Positions 1 to 6,447 of a DNA stretch of 11,024 bases are shown here, piece by piece. Position 1 is the first letter of the stretch, and every line of letters begins with the position of its first letter. Origin of the DNA: Geodermatophilaceae bacterium (GTDB lineage Bacteria; Actinomycetota; Actinomycetes; Mycobacteriales; Geodermatophilaceae). The notes below the pieces were generated by a model. That model was not told the DNA's origin, searched no databases, and saw nothing but the letters and a program-made list of their open reading frames with translations. Both the position numbers and the translations under genes were made by a program. The stretch is taken from positions 1-11,024 of the forward strand of contig JACCQS010000026.1 in assembly GCA_013814015.1 (NCBI GenBank), in the 5' to 3' direction.

Positions 1-212
1 GTCCAGCAGATCCCGTACACGAGCGGGTTATCGTCGCCGACCTGCCACGGGCCGATCCGGTCGGCCACGAACTCGTCGAACCGGGACATCGGCCCGCTCA
101 GGATCAGGTCCAGGGTGAGCAAGCTGGCCACGGCGAAGGACGCCAGGACCAGAACCAGGGACGGCCGTACTGCCAGACCCAGGGGCCGGTCGGTGCGGGG
201 ACCGACAGTCAC
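1..212 (-). CDS. N-terminal fragment of a membrane protein, possibly a PAP2-family phosphatase (cut by window edge)
   Basis: The reverse strand stays open from a GTG at 212 to the window edge, giving the first 70 residues of a protein. An in-frame TAG lies 36 bases upstream of the GTG with no ATG or GTG between, so this start is the likely one. A short basic leader is followed by a hydrophobic segment at about residues 17-38 (SLVLVLASFAVASLLTLDLI). Then comes an amphipathic stretch with GPMSRFDEFVADRIGPW. One N-terminal membrane helix followed by a 'GP-x3-hD-x2-V' pattern is common in PAP2/phosphatidate phosphatase-like proteins. The catalytic motifs of that family would lie further downstream, outside the window, so the family call is an inference. 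The gene lies 46 bp downstream of hflX on the same strand and may be read through from it. Confidence 0.5.
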   Translation of the reverse strand, partial: MTVGPRTDRPLGLAVRPSLVLVLASFAVASLLTLDLILSGPMSRFDEFVADRIGPWQVGDDNPLVYGICW

Positions 213-258
213 CAGTTCAGGATACCGGCCCTGTGATTCGATCGTGACCTAAAACAGC

Positions 259-1755
259 TCAGAGCGCGGCGTGGTCCTTGAGCACCGCGGCCAATTCAGG
301 ACCGACCCGGGCCGACAGTCGGGTCCCGGTTGCCTCGTGCACCTCGGTCAGGACCTCACCGTCCCGATGCAGCCGGGCGACCAGATCACCCCGGTCGTAG
401 GGCAGCAGAACGTCCACCTGCACCTCCGGCCGCGGTAGGGCCAGGGCCAGCCGATTCCGCAGCACGTCCATGCCTTCGCCGGCCCGCGCACTGACCCACA
501 GCGCGTCGGGCAGCGTTCCCCGTAGCCTCGTGACCGCCTCGGGCGTCATCGCATCGATCTTGTTCACCACGACGATCTCGGGGACGTCCAGCGCGTCGAT
601 CTGGCCGAGCACCTCATGTACGGCGTTGATCTGACCGATCGGGTCGGCGTCGGCTCCATCGACCACGTGCAGGATCAGGTCCGAGCCGCTGACCTCCTCG
701 AGCGTGGCGCGGAACGCCTCGATCAGCTGGTGTGGGAGGTGACGGACGAAACCCACAGTGTCGGAGAGGGTGAACTCCCGGCCGTCCTGGGTGCGCGTGC
801 GCCGTACGGTCGGATCCAGGGTCGCGAACAGCGCGTCCTGCACCAGCACGCCGGCCCCGGTCAGGGCATTGAGCAGGCTGGACTTGCCGGCGTTGGTGTA
901 CCCGGCGATCGCGACCGAAGGCACCTCGTTGCGATCCCGGCTGCGCCGCTGGGTCTTGCGGGTGCTCTCCATGTGCGCGAGTTCGCGGCGGAGTTTCGCG
1001 ATGCGGGAACGGATTCGGCGACGATCGGTCTCGAGCTTGGTCTCACCCGGCCCGCGCAGGCCCACGCCACCCCCCGCGCCGCCGGCACGTCCACCCGCCT
1101 GGCGGGACAGGCTCTCCCCCCAGCCACGCAGCCGCGGGACGAGGTAGTTCAACTGGGCCAACTCGACCTGGGTCTTGCCCTCCCGGCTGCGCGCATGCTG
1201 GGCGAAGATGTCCAGGATCAGGGCCGTACGGTCGACGACCTTGACCTTGAGCTTCTGCTCGAGGTTGCGCAGTTGGCTGGGCGATAGCTCACCGTCGCAG
1301 ATCACCGTGTCAGCGCCGGTGCGCAGCACCAGTTCGCGGATCTCGGTGACCTTCCCGGACCCGACGTAGGTGGCGGGGTCGGGCCGGTCACGACGCTGGA
1401 TCACGCCGTCGAGGACTTCCGAGCCTGCGGTCTCGGCCAGCGCGGCGAGTTCGGCCAGCGACCGATCGGCGGCTCCGGCGCCGCCTTCGGTCCACACGCC
1501 GACCAGTAGCACCCGCTCCAGGCGCAGCTGGCGGTACTCGACCTCGGTGACATCGGCGAGTTCGGTGGAGAGCCCAACCACCCGGCGTAGGGCCGCGCGG
1601 TCGGCCAGGTCACGGTCGCCGGTCGACTCGATCCGCGACTCCCAGCGGGTCGTGGTCTCCGGTTCGACGTCGATCTCATCGAGCTCGCCGGGCGGCTCAG
1701 GCGCAAGCACGTCGGCGGCATCGGTGGAGGGGGCGGGGTATCTGGCAGCAGTCAT
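259..1755 (-). CDS. hflX: GTPase HflX, ribosome-splitting/rescue factor
   Basis: HflX is a translational GTPase of the Obg-HflX superfamily. It binds the 50S subunit or 70S ribosome and splits stalled or hibernating ribosomes in the cytoplasm; in mycobacteria it contributes to macrolide and lincosamide tolerance. The 498 residues show the HflX N-terminal domain (about 80-205), a Gly/Arg-rich linker with GLRGPGETKLE (232-242), a coiled helical segment (243-275), then the G domain. G-domain motifs are G1 GYTNAGKS (285-292), G3 DTVGF (332-336), G4 NKID (398-401) and G5 SAR (422-424). The length is close to the mycobacterial protein. The same frame is open a further 132 codons upstream, but that part overlaps the regulator gene and has no HflX similarity. 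I chose the ATG at 1755, just upstream of the first HflX-like sequence and preceded by GGGAAG three bases away. It lies 43 bp behind the regulator gene on the same strand, so co-transcription is plausible. Confidence 0.95.
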   Translation of the reverse strand: MTAARYPAPSTDAADVLAPEPPGELDEIDVEPETTTRWESRIESTGDRDLADRAALRRVVGLSTELADVTEVEYRQLRLERVLLVGVWTEGGAGAADRSLAELAALAETAGSEVLDGVIQRRDRPDPATYVGSGKVTEIRELVLRTGADTVICDGELSPSQLRNLEQKLKVKVVDRTALILDIFAQHARSREGKTQVELAQLNYLVPRLRGWGESLSRQAGGRAGGAGGGVGLRGPGETKLETDRRRIRSRIAKLRRELAHMESTRKTQRRSRDRNEVPSVAIAGYTNAGKSSLLNALTGAGVLVQDALFATLDPTVRRTRTQDGREFTLSDTVGFVRHLPHQLIEAFRATLEEVSGSDLILHVVDGADADPIGQINAVHEVLGQIDALDVPEIVVVNKIDAMTPEAVTRLRGTLPDALWVSARAGEGMDVLRNRLALALPRPEVQVDVLLPYDRGDLVARLHRDGEVLTEVHEATGTRLSARVGPELAAVLKDHAAL

Positions 1756-1798
1756 GTTCTTCCCAGCCTGACACGACTTGGCAGGACAGGCACGCCGG

Positions 1799-2341
1799 TT
1801 ACTCGGATTCGGGGTGCATTCCGAGATAGACCGACCAGCGCTGGCCGTCTGGATCCATCCGGCGGTGAGCGAATTCGTCGAGCAGTTCGAACAGCCGTTG
1901 GCGGAACTCCTCGATCTGTTCAGGCGGTAGCCGCAGTCCCAGCCGGCTGCTCTGCAGCCGGGCCTGGCCGACCGCAGCCACTTCCTCGAGAAAGGCTTCC
2001 AGCAGCGCATCCTGTCGCCGCGTCGGTTGATCGCCCAGTTCGACCATCCAGGACAGCCCGGTCGCACGATAAGGCACTTCCCGGGCACCGCGCGACCCGC
2101 GGCGGATCGGCTCCGCTGCCAAGAATCCGGTGTCCACCAGGGTACGGACATGGTGCAGCACCGAGGCCGGATGCTTGCGCAGTCGAGTGGCGATCTCCTT
2201 GTTGGTCAACGACTCTGACAGGCACAACCGAAGAATCCGCAGCCGGGTACCTGAGGCCAGCGCCCTGGCCTGCGCCTCGGTGGCCGGGCGCCGCTCGCCG
2301 TCCGGAACGTGCGGATGTCTCGCGGACTCGGGTTCGGCCAC
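1799..2341 (-). CDS. ArsR-like winged helix-turn-helix transcriptional regulator
   Basis: This 180-residue protein has an N-terminal winged helix-turn-helix of the ArsR/HTH_20 type at about residues 24-96. It includes SGTRLRILRLC (helix 1), LTNKEIATRL (helix 2), HPASVLHHVRTLVDTGFL (recognition helix region) and a basic wing, RRGSRGAREVPYRATG. The rest (105-180) is helical and charged, probably for dimerisation or ligand sensing. The only cysteine is C40 and there is no ELCVCDL-type metal site, so a classical metal sensor is unlikely; a small-molecule ligand is more probable. The start is a GTG at 2341 with no strong ribosome-binding site. A TTATCT -10-like element on the reverse strand (2369-2364) would leave a very short leader. 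The gene is divergent from an MFS exporter and shares a palindromic operator candidate with it. This suggests an autoregulated repressor of the pump. hflX follows 43 bp downstream. Confidence 0.88.
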   Translation of the reverse strand: MAEPESARHPHVPDGERRPATEAQARALASGTRLRILRLCLSESLTNKEIATRLRKHPASVLHHVRTLVDTGFLAAEPIRRGSRGAREVPYRATGLSWMVELGDQPTRRQDALLEAFLEEVAAVGQARLQSSRLGLRLPPEQIEEFRQRLFELLDEFAHRRMDPDGQRWSVYLGMHPESE

Positions 2342-2364
2342 CGGGCGAGCCTACCGGGATCCGA

Positions 2365-2396
2365 GATAAGTGATTGACATTTCCCAATCACTGATC
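2365..2396. promoter_or_regulatory. Palindromic operator candidate between regulator and exporter
   Basis: The arms AGTGATTG (2369-2376) and CAATCACT (2385-2392) are perfectly inverted around an 8-bp AT-rich spacer. After one mismatch (2368/2393) the symmetry resumes with GAT (2365-2367) and ATC (2394-2396), giving 11 of 12 paired positions. The site overlaps TTATCT (2369-2364, minus strand), a likely -10 of the regulator gene. It also contains TTGACA (2374-2379, plus strand), which matches a -35 for the exporter, although no good -10 follows it. The site lies in the only divergent gap next to a winged-helix regulator, which is where an autoregulatory operator is expected. Binding itself is inferred. 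Confidence 0.68.
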
Positions 2397-2473
2397 GAAG
2401 CTCGACAGCGCCACCCAGGTAAGCCGGAGGCAAGAGTGGTGGCCCGGCGACGCCAGCCCCGAGGAACTCATCG

Positions 2474-3769
2474 ATGACCACGCTCGAACCCGCGCCCCAG
2501 CGCAGCCTGATCCACCATCACGACTTCCGCCAGCTCTGGGCGGCCGAGACGATCAGCCAGATCGGCACGCAAATCACCCAGATCGCGTTGCCCATTCTCG
2601 CGGTTATCACCCTGTCGGCGACCGAGTTCGAGATGGGCATTCTGATCGCCCTGGAGACGCTGGCCTTTCTGGTGATCGGTCTGCCGGCCGGGGCCTGGGT
2701 GGACCGGTGGCGGCGCAAGCGCGTCCTGGTGGTCAACGACCTTGTACGCGCCGTTGCCCTGGCGTCACTGCCGCTGGCCTATGCGTTCGACATGCTCACC
2801 CTCTGGCAGCTGTTCGCCGTCGCGCTGGTCACCGGCATCGCGACAGTGTTCTTCGACGTCGCCTATCAGAGCTATCTGCCCTCGATCGTGGACAAGTCCC
2901 AGATCGTGGAAGGCAACTCCAAGCTGGCCATCAGCCAATCCGTCGCTCAGGTGGCCGGGCCAGGCGCGGCGGGCCTGCTGATCAAGGTGCTTGGCGCGCC
3001 GCTGATGTTCGTCTTCGATGCGCTCAGCTTCATCGCATCGGCCCTGTTCATCGGCCGGATCAGACACGAGGAACCGATCCACGACCGAAGCACCCGTCGC
3101 TCGCTGCGGGTCGAGATCGGCGAAGGGCTGAGCTTCGTTCTGCGTCACCCGCTGCTGCGCCGGATCGTGGCGTGCACTGGAACGTCGAACTTCTTCTCGA
3201 CCGTCACGGCGACCATGTTGGTCCTGTTCATGGTCCGCGAACTCGGCTTCGACGCCACCCAGATCGGCCTGACCTTCTCCGCCGGTGCCGTCGGCGGATT
3301 GATCGGCGCGGCGACGACAACTCGGTTCGCGAAGTATTTCGGGGACGGCCGATCGATCGTGCTGGCCGCAGGGCTGCTGATCCCGTTCGCAGTGCTCGTG
3401 CCCCTCTCGGCACTGGGCCTGGCCGGAATCCTCCTGCCCTTGTCGTGGGCCGGCGTCAGCTACCTCGTCGTTCTCTACAACATCGTGCAGGTCAGCTTCC
3501 GCCAGCGGCTGTGCCCGATCCCGCTGCTGGGTCGGATGAACGCTTCGATCCGCTTCCTGGTGTACGGCACGATGCCCATTGGCGGCCTGGTCGGCGGTGC
3601 GCTCGGAGCGTGGCTCGGGGTCCTGCCGACCCTGTGGATTGCAGCCCTCGGCTCCATCCTGGCTTTCCTGCCGGTCTTCCTGAGTCCGCTGCGGACGATG
3701 CGCGACCTGCCTGCGGAGTACGACGCGCACAAGGAACCGGCCGTGGAGAGCGAGGTCGGGCGGGTCTGA
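2474..3769 (+). CDS. MFS transporter, MFS_3/enterobactin-exporter-like (DHA3-type drug or siderophore efflux)
   Basis: This 431-residue integral membrane protein has about 10-12 hydrophobic segments. The first lie at about 30-48, 55-73, 92-130 and 165-195, and a second set runs from about 232 to 405. Motif A of the major facilitator superfamily is seen in the loop between helices 2 and 3 as GAWVDRWRRKR (73-83). The stretch FFDVAYQSYLPSIVDKSQ (126-143), followed by EGNSKLAISQS and AGPGAAGLL, is typical of the MFS_3 (PF05977) proton-driven exporters, which include macrolide- and enterobactin-type pumps. The C-terminal tail is charged and cytoplasmic. The ATG at 2474 is preceded by GAGGAA (2461-2466) at 7 bp, a good ribosome-binding site. 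The gene is divergent from the winged-helix regulator and the two share the palindrome at 2365-2396. Drug export is therefore probable; the substrate cannot be read from the sequence. Confidence 0.92.
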   Translation: MTTLEPAPQRSLIHHHDFRQLWAAETISQIGTQITQIALPILAVITLSATEFEMGILIALETLAFLVIGLPAGAWVDRWRRKRVLVVNDLVRAVALASLPLAYAFDMLTLWQLFAVALVTGIATVFFDVAYQSYLPSIVDKSQIVEGNSKLAISQSVAQVAGPGAAGLLIKVLGAPLMFVFDALSFIASALFIGRIRHEEPIHDRSTRRSLRVEIGEGLSFVLRHPLLRRIVACTGTSNFFSTVTATMLVLFMVRELGFDATQIGLTFSAGAVGGLIGAATTTRFAKYFGDGRSIVLAAGLLIPFAVLVPLSALGLAGILLPLSWAGVSYLVVLYNIVQVSFRQRLCPIPLLGRMNASIRFLVYGTMPIGGLVGGALGAWLGVLPTLWIAALGSILAFLPVFLSPLRTMRDLPAEYDAHKEPAVESEVGRV

Positions 3770-3789
3770 TCCCCACTGCGAGGGATCGG
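3766..3789. terminator. Short hairpin between convergent genes, weak bidirectional terminator candidate
   Basis: GATCCC (3768-3773) and GGGATC (3782-3787) form a perfect 6-bp stem with an 8-base loop. One wobble pair and a further C-G pair extend it outward. It begins inside the stop codon of the MFS gene and fills the 21-bp gap before the dapF stop codon. There is no T-run on either side, so intrinsic termination is uncertain. Confidence 0.32.
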
Positions 3790-3790
3790 C

Positions 3791-4660
3791 TCACTCGGAG
3801 ATCGCCCACCAGTCGGGGTCGATGTCGCCGGAAGCAACGAACACTGCGGGGCCGCTCAGAGTGGTGGTGTTCGGGGTGACCGTCACCCGAACCTCGCCAC
3901 CGAGTACGTCGACGATGACCTCGCCGGAGTCTCGCCCGATCTGAGCCAGGACCTGTCCGGCGGTCGCACACGCGCCCGTACCGCAGGACCGGGTCTCCCC
4001 CACCCCACGCTCATGCACCCGCATCCGGACGTGCAGCTGCGCAGCAGCAGGGGTGTCTGAGAGCAGGTTGACGAATTCGACGTTCACCCCGTCGGGAAAT
4101 AGGTCGCCGTCGACGATCGGAGGACCGGACAGGTCGAGGGCACTGACCGTCACCTCGGTGAGGCAGACCAGGTGCGGGTTGGTCATCGAGACCTGTCGCC
4201 CGGCAAACTCCGCACCGGCGATCCGGGCCACCGACTCCACGCCGAGCCGGGCAGGTCCCATGTCCACTGACAATTCACCGGATCGCGATCGGGTGACTCG
4301 TCGCAACCCACCGCGGGTGGCCAGATCGAAGGTGCTGGTGGACTCCAGACCGGCCTCGAGCAGGTACTTCGCGAACAGCCGCGCGCCGTTGCCGCACATC
4401 TCGGACACGGACCCGTCGGCATTGCGATAGTCCATGAACCATCGGGCATCCCCGGTGGGCAGGTTTTCCGCTTCGGTCGCGGAGCCGACCGGAAGCACCC
4501 GGAGCACGCCGTCGCCCCCGATTCCGGCATGTCGGTCACACAGCCGTCGTACCTGCTCGGCCGACAGCAACGGGACTTCGGCCGTGGGATCCAGGTCCGC
4601 GAGATCGGGGAGCAGGATGAAGTCGTTCTCGGTTCCGTGCCCTTTGAGAAACCGCGTCAC
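3791..4660 (-). CDS. dapF: Diaminopimelate epimerase
   Basis: DapF converts LL-diaminopimelate to meso-diaminopimelate, the precursor of lysine and the cross-linking residue of actinobacterial peptidoglycan. It is a cytoplasmic, cofactor-independent two-cysteine racemase. The 289 residues contain both catalytic cysteines, in MCGNGAR (C89) and SCGTGAC (C226), plus HERGVGET (216-223) and the N-terminal KGHGTENDF (6-14). Residue 160 is Thr (SMTNPH) where this substrate-binding loop usually reads GNPH; the Asn is kept. The frame is open a further 24 codons upstream, but those overlap miaA and are not DapF-like. The GTG at 4660 overlaps the miaA stop codon in the arrangement GTGA, so I chose it as the start and expect translational coupling. 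It is the last gene of the LigB-like/miaA/dapF operon and converges on the MFS gene. Confidence 0.96.
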   Translation of the reverse strand: MTRFLKGHGTENDFILLPDLADLDPTAEVPLLSAEQVRRLCDRHAGIGGDGVLRVLPVGSATEAENLPTGDARWFMDYRNADGSVSEMCGNGARLFAKYLLEAGLESTSTFDLATRGGLRRVTRSRSGELSVDMGPARLGVESVARIAGAEFAGRQVSMTNPHLVCLTEVTVSALDLSGPPIVDGDLFPDGVNVEFVNLLSDTPAAAQLHVRMRVHERGVGETRSCGTGACATAGQVLAQIGRDSGEVIVDVLGGEVRVTVTPNTTTLSGPAVFVASGDIDPDWWAISE

Positions 4661-5601
4661 GTGTCGATCGTAGATCCGTCCATTGCCTGTACGGCGCGGT
4701 CGACAAGCCCCCGATCGTTGGCGGACAGCCATTGGATGCGGCCCTCGCGGCGAAACCAGGAGCGCTGCCGGCGTACGAAGCGGCGGGTCGCCTGCGCAGT
4801 GCTCAGCCGAGCCTGCTCGGATGAGAATTCGCCATCCAGATGGCGCAGGACCTGCGCGTAGCCCAAGGCGCGGCTGGCCGTCACTCCGTCCCGCAGGCCG
4901 GCAGCAGCCAGCTGCTCGACCTCACCGACCAGGCCCTGCGCCCACATCCGGTCGACCCGCGACTCGACCCGGTGGTCGAGCACGTCCGGATCGTCATCGA
5001 GGCCGAGCCAGACGGCCCGATATCGATCCCGCGGCTCGGGCATCGAGGCGCGGAAGGGCTGGCCGGTCAACGCAATGACCTCCAGAGCTCGAACGATCTT
5101 GCGCCCGTTGTGCCGGTGGATCGAGGCGGCCGCCGCTGGGTCCACTCCGGCCAGTCGAGTGTGCAGCGGGATAGATCCGTGCGCAGCAAGCTCAGCCTCC
5201 AACTCCGCTCGCACGTCTGGGTCGGTGCTCGGAAAGTCCAGATCATCCAGTGCGGCGCGAACGTACAGGCCCGAACCGCCGACCAGGATCGCCGTCCGAC
5301 CACGCTGCAGAATCTCGTCCACAGTGGATCTCGCCGCTCGCTGATAGGCAGCAACCGTTGCCGTCTCTCTGATACCGAGTACGTCCAGAAGATGGTGCGG
5401 GACCCCCTGCTGCTGCTCACTGCTCAGCTTGGCGGTGCCGATGTCCATCCCCCGATAGAGCTGCATCGAATCGGCATTGACGACCTCGGCGCCGATCGTC
5501 AGGGCAACCGCGACAGCCAGATCGGATTTACCCGTCGCGGTCGGCCCGACGATGGCGAGGACCCGACTCGGCGCCTTCGGAGCTTGGTGCGCTGCGCTCA
5601 T
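4657..5601 (-). CDS. miaA: tRNA dimethylallyltransferase
   Basis: MiaA transfers a dimethylallyl group from DMAPP to N6 of A37 in tRNAs that read UNN codons, giving i6A, the substrate of MiaB. The 314 residues have the expected length and motifs. These are the P-loop GPTATGKSDLA (19-29), NADSMQLYRGMDIGTAK (42-58) with the catalytic Asp and Gln region, VGGSGLYVRA (107-116) for tRNA and DMAPP binding, ASRALGYAQ (242-250) and RRFVRRQRSWFRR (273-285). The N-terminus has a short Ala/Pro leader before the first strand. The ATG at 5601 overlaps the stop of the upstream LigB-like gene as ATGA, and the miaA stop in turn overlaps the dapF start. The three genes therefore look like one translationally coupled operon. 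No distinct ribosome-binding site is visible, which fits coupling. Confidence 0.97.
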   Translation of the reverse strand: MSAAHQAPKAPSRVLAIVGPTATGKSDLAVAVALTIGAEVVNADSMQLYRGMDIGTAKLSSEQQQGVPHHLLDVLGIRETATVAAYQRAARSTVDEILQRGRTAILVGGSGLYVRAALDDLDFPSTDPDVRAELEAELAAHGSIPLHTRLAGVDPAAAASIHRHNGRKIVRALEVIALTGQPFRASMPEPRDRYRAVWLGLDDDPDVLDHRVESRVDRMWAQGLVGEVEQLAAAGLRDGVTASRALGYAQVLRHLDGEFSSEQARLSTAQATRRFVRRQRSWFRREGRIQWLSANDRGLVDRAVQAMDGSTIDT

Positions 5602-6335
5602 CGCGCGCTGATCCAGCTGGCGACGACGTAGAGGACGCCGAACGGCGCCCCGACGTAGTGCAGTCGTGCGGTCATCATTATGCCGTCCAGGACCGTTCCC
5701 GCATCGCGCCAGGACGGGACCCCTGCCGCCAAGACACGCTCGCCCACAGCGACGTCCAGGTCGAGCAGCGACTTGCCGTCGCCATCGGTCAGTGCCGCGA
5801 TGACCATGTCATCGAAGGCCATCGCATCCGGGTCGTACCAGCCGGGTGATTTCTCGGTACGACGAGCGCTCCCGTCACCCATGACCAGCAGTGCCCAGCG
5901 TCGGTCATCCGCTCCAGCCGAATGGAGGGCCGGCGACCCGGCGCCGGCGAGAACGCCCAGGCGCTGACCGGAAAAGCCGGCCGCATCGAGCAGCCAGGCG
6001 GCAAGTGTGTGCGCCAAGGGCAAGCGGGCGATGTCCTTGCTGGTGGTGGCGGTGGTGCTGAGCGGTCCGTCGAAACAGAGGCGTACCGGCACGCCACACC
6101 CCCCCAGGTCACCGGCATCGCCTGGTCGGTACACCGTTTCGGCAGACGCCTCCTGCGCTTGAGGCGTGTTGGGCGGTCCGAGCACGAGTACCGCATCCGG
6201 CTTCGCGGTCATCGTCCGGAAGAGCGCGTCCATGCACGCCGTCCGCAGAGCCTCCGCCGGCTCCCGACCACCCGAACCCAACACGGCTGGATGCAGAAGG
6301 GGTGGCTGCGGACAGAAGGCCGCGGCAACGATCAC
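5598..6335 (-). CDS. LigB-like (class III extradiol dioxygenase B-like) protein of unknown function, Rv2728c-type
   Basis: This 245-residue Ala-rich protein corresponds in position to Rv2728c of M. tuberculosis, which also sits directly upstream of miaA. Such proteins are annotated as resembling class III extradiol dioxygenase subunit B. Visible features are the N-terminal strand and loop VAAAFCPQPPLLHP (3-16), LVLGPP (50-55), and a conserved-looking GDGSARRTEKSPGWYDPDA (153-171) followed by FDD. The protein ends with a hydrophobic strand, FGVLYVVASW (232-241). No signal peptide or membrane helix is evident. A complete His/His/Glu iron site is not apparent, so dioxygenase activity should not be assumed. 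An in-frame TGA two codons before the GTG at 6335 forces the start to be this GTG or further in. The stop overlaps the miaA start (ATGA). Its role may be linked to tRNA modification, but that rests on gene order only. Confidence 0.8.
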   Translation of the reverse strand: MIVAAAFCPQPPLLHPAVLGSGGREPAEALRTACMDALFRTMTAKPDAVLVLGPPNTPQAQEASAETVYRPGDAGDLGGCGVPVRLCFDGPLSTTATTSKDIARLPLAHTLAAWLLDAAGFSGQRLGVLAGAGSPALHSAGADDRRWALLVMGDGSARRTEKSPGWYDPDAMAFDDMVIAALTDGDGKSLLDLDVAVGERVLAAGVPSWRDAGTVLDGIMMTARLHYVGAPFGVLYVVASWISAR

Positions 6336-6434
6336 AACTCATTGTCGGTGACCGGAGAAGCCGCGCCGCCGGCGGCAGGCACGACTGTCGGCCGTGGGAA
6401 TCGCGCCAGCGGCCGGCCGTCGGCTCGTCCGTGT

Positions 6435-6440
6435 GAGAAT
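6435..6440 (+). promoter_or_regulatory. Candidate -10 element for a leaderless DUF349 mRNA
   Basis: GAGAAT differs from the actinobacterial consensus TANNNT at the first position and is followed by seven bases (gcccgcc) and then the ATG at 6448. The same geometry occurs before gluA. No Shine-Dalgarno sequence lies in the usual place, and no clear -35 is visible. Confidence 0.4.
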
Positions 6441-6447
6441 GCCCGCC

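Noticed and set aside
616..1771. Long plus-strand open frames opposite hflX, the longest 223 codons
   Set aside because: They are typical GC-rich antisense shadows. The opposite strand encodes a complete HflX with all GTPase motifs, and the shadow translations have no recognisable domain.
1766..1791. Inverted repeat GCCTG/CAGGC in the gap between the regulator and hflX
   Set aside because: Five-base arms 16 bases apart are expected by chance at this GC content, and there is no T-run to support a terminator or attenuator.
1756..2151. A 132-codon open extension of the hflX frame upstream of its ATG
   Set aside because: It is antiparallel to nothing functional and lies out of frame inside the regulator gene. 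It is rich in Arg, Trp and Cys with no HflX similarity, and a ribosome-binding site precedes the inner ATG at 1755.
2765..3730. A 321-codon minus-strand open frame opposite the MFS gene
   Set aside because: The translation is an Asp/Gln/Arg-rich string without domains, as expected from the reverse frame of a hydrophobic transporter. The plus strand encodes a full MFS protein.
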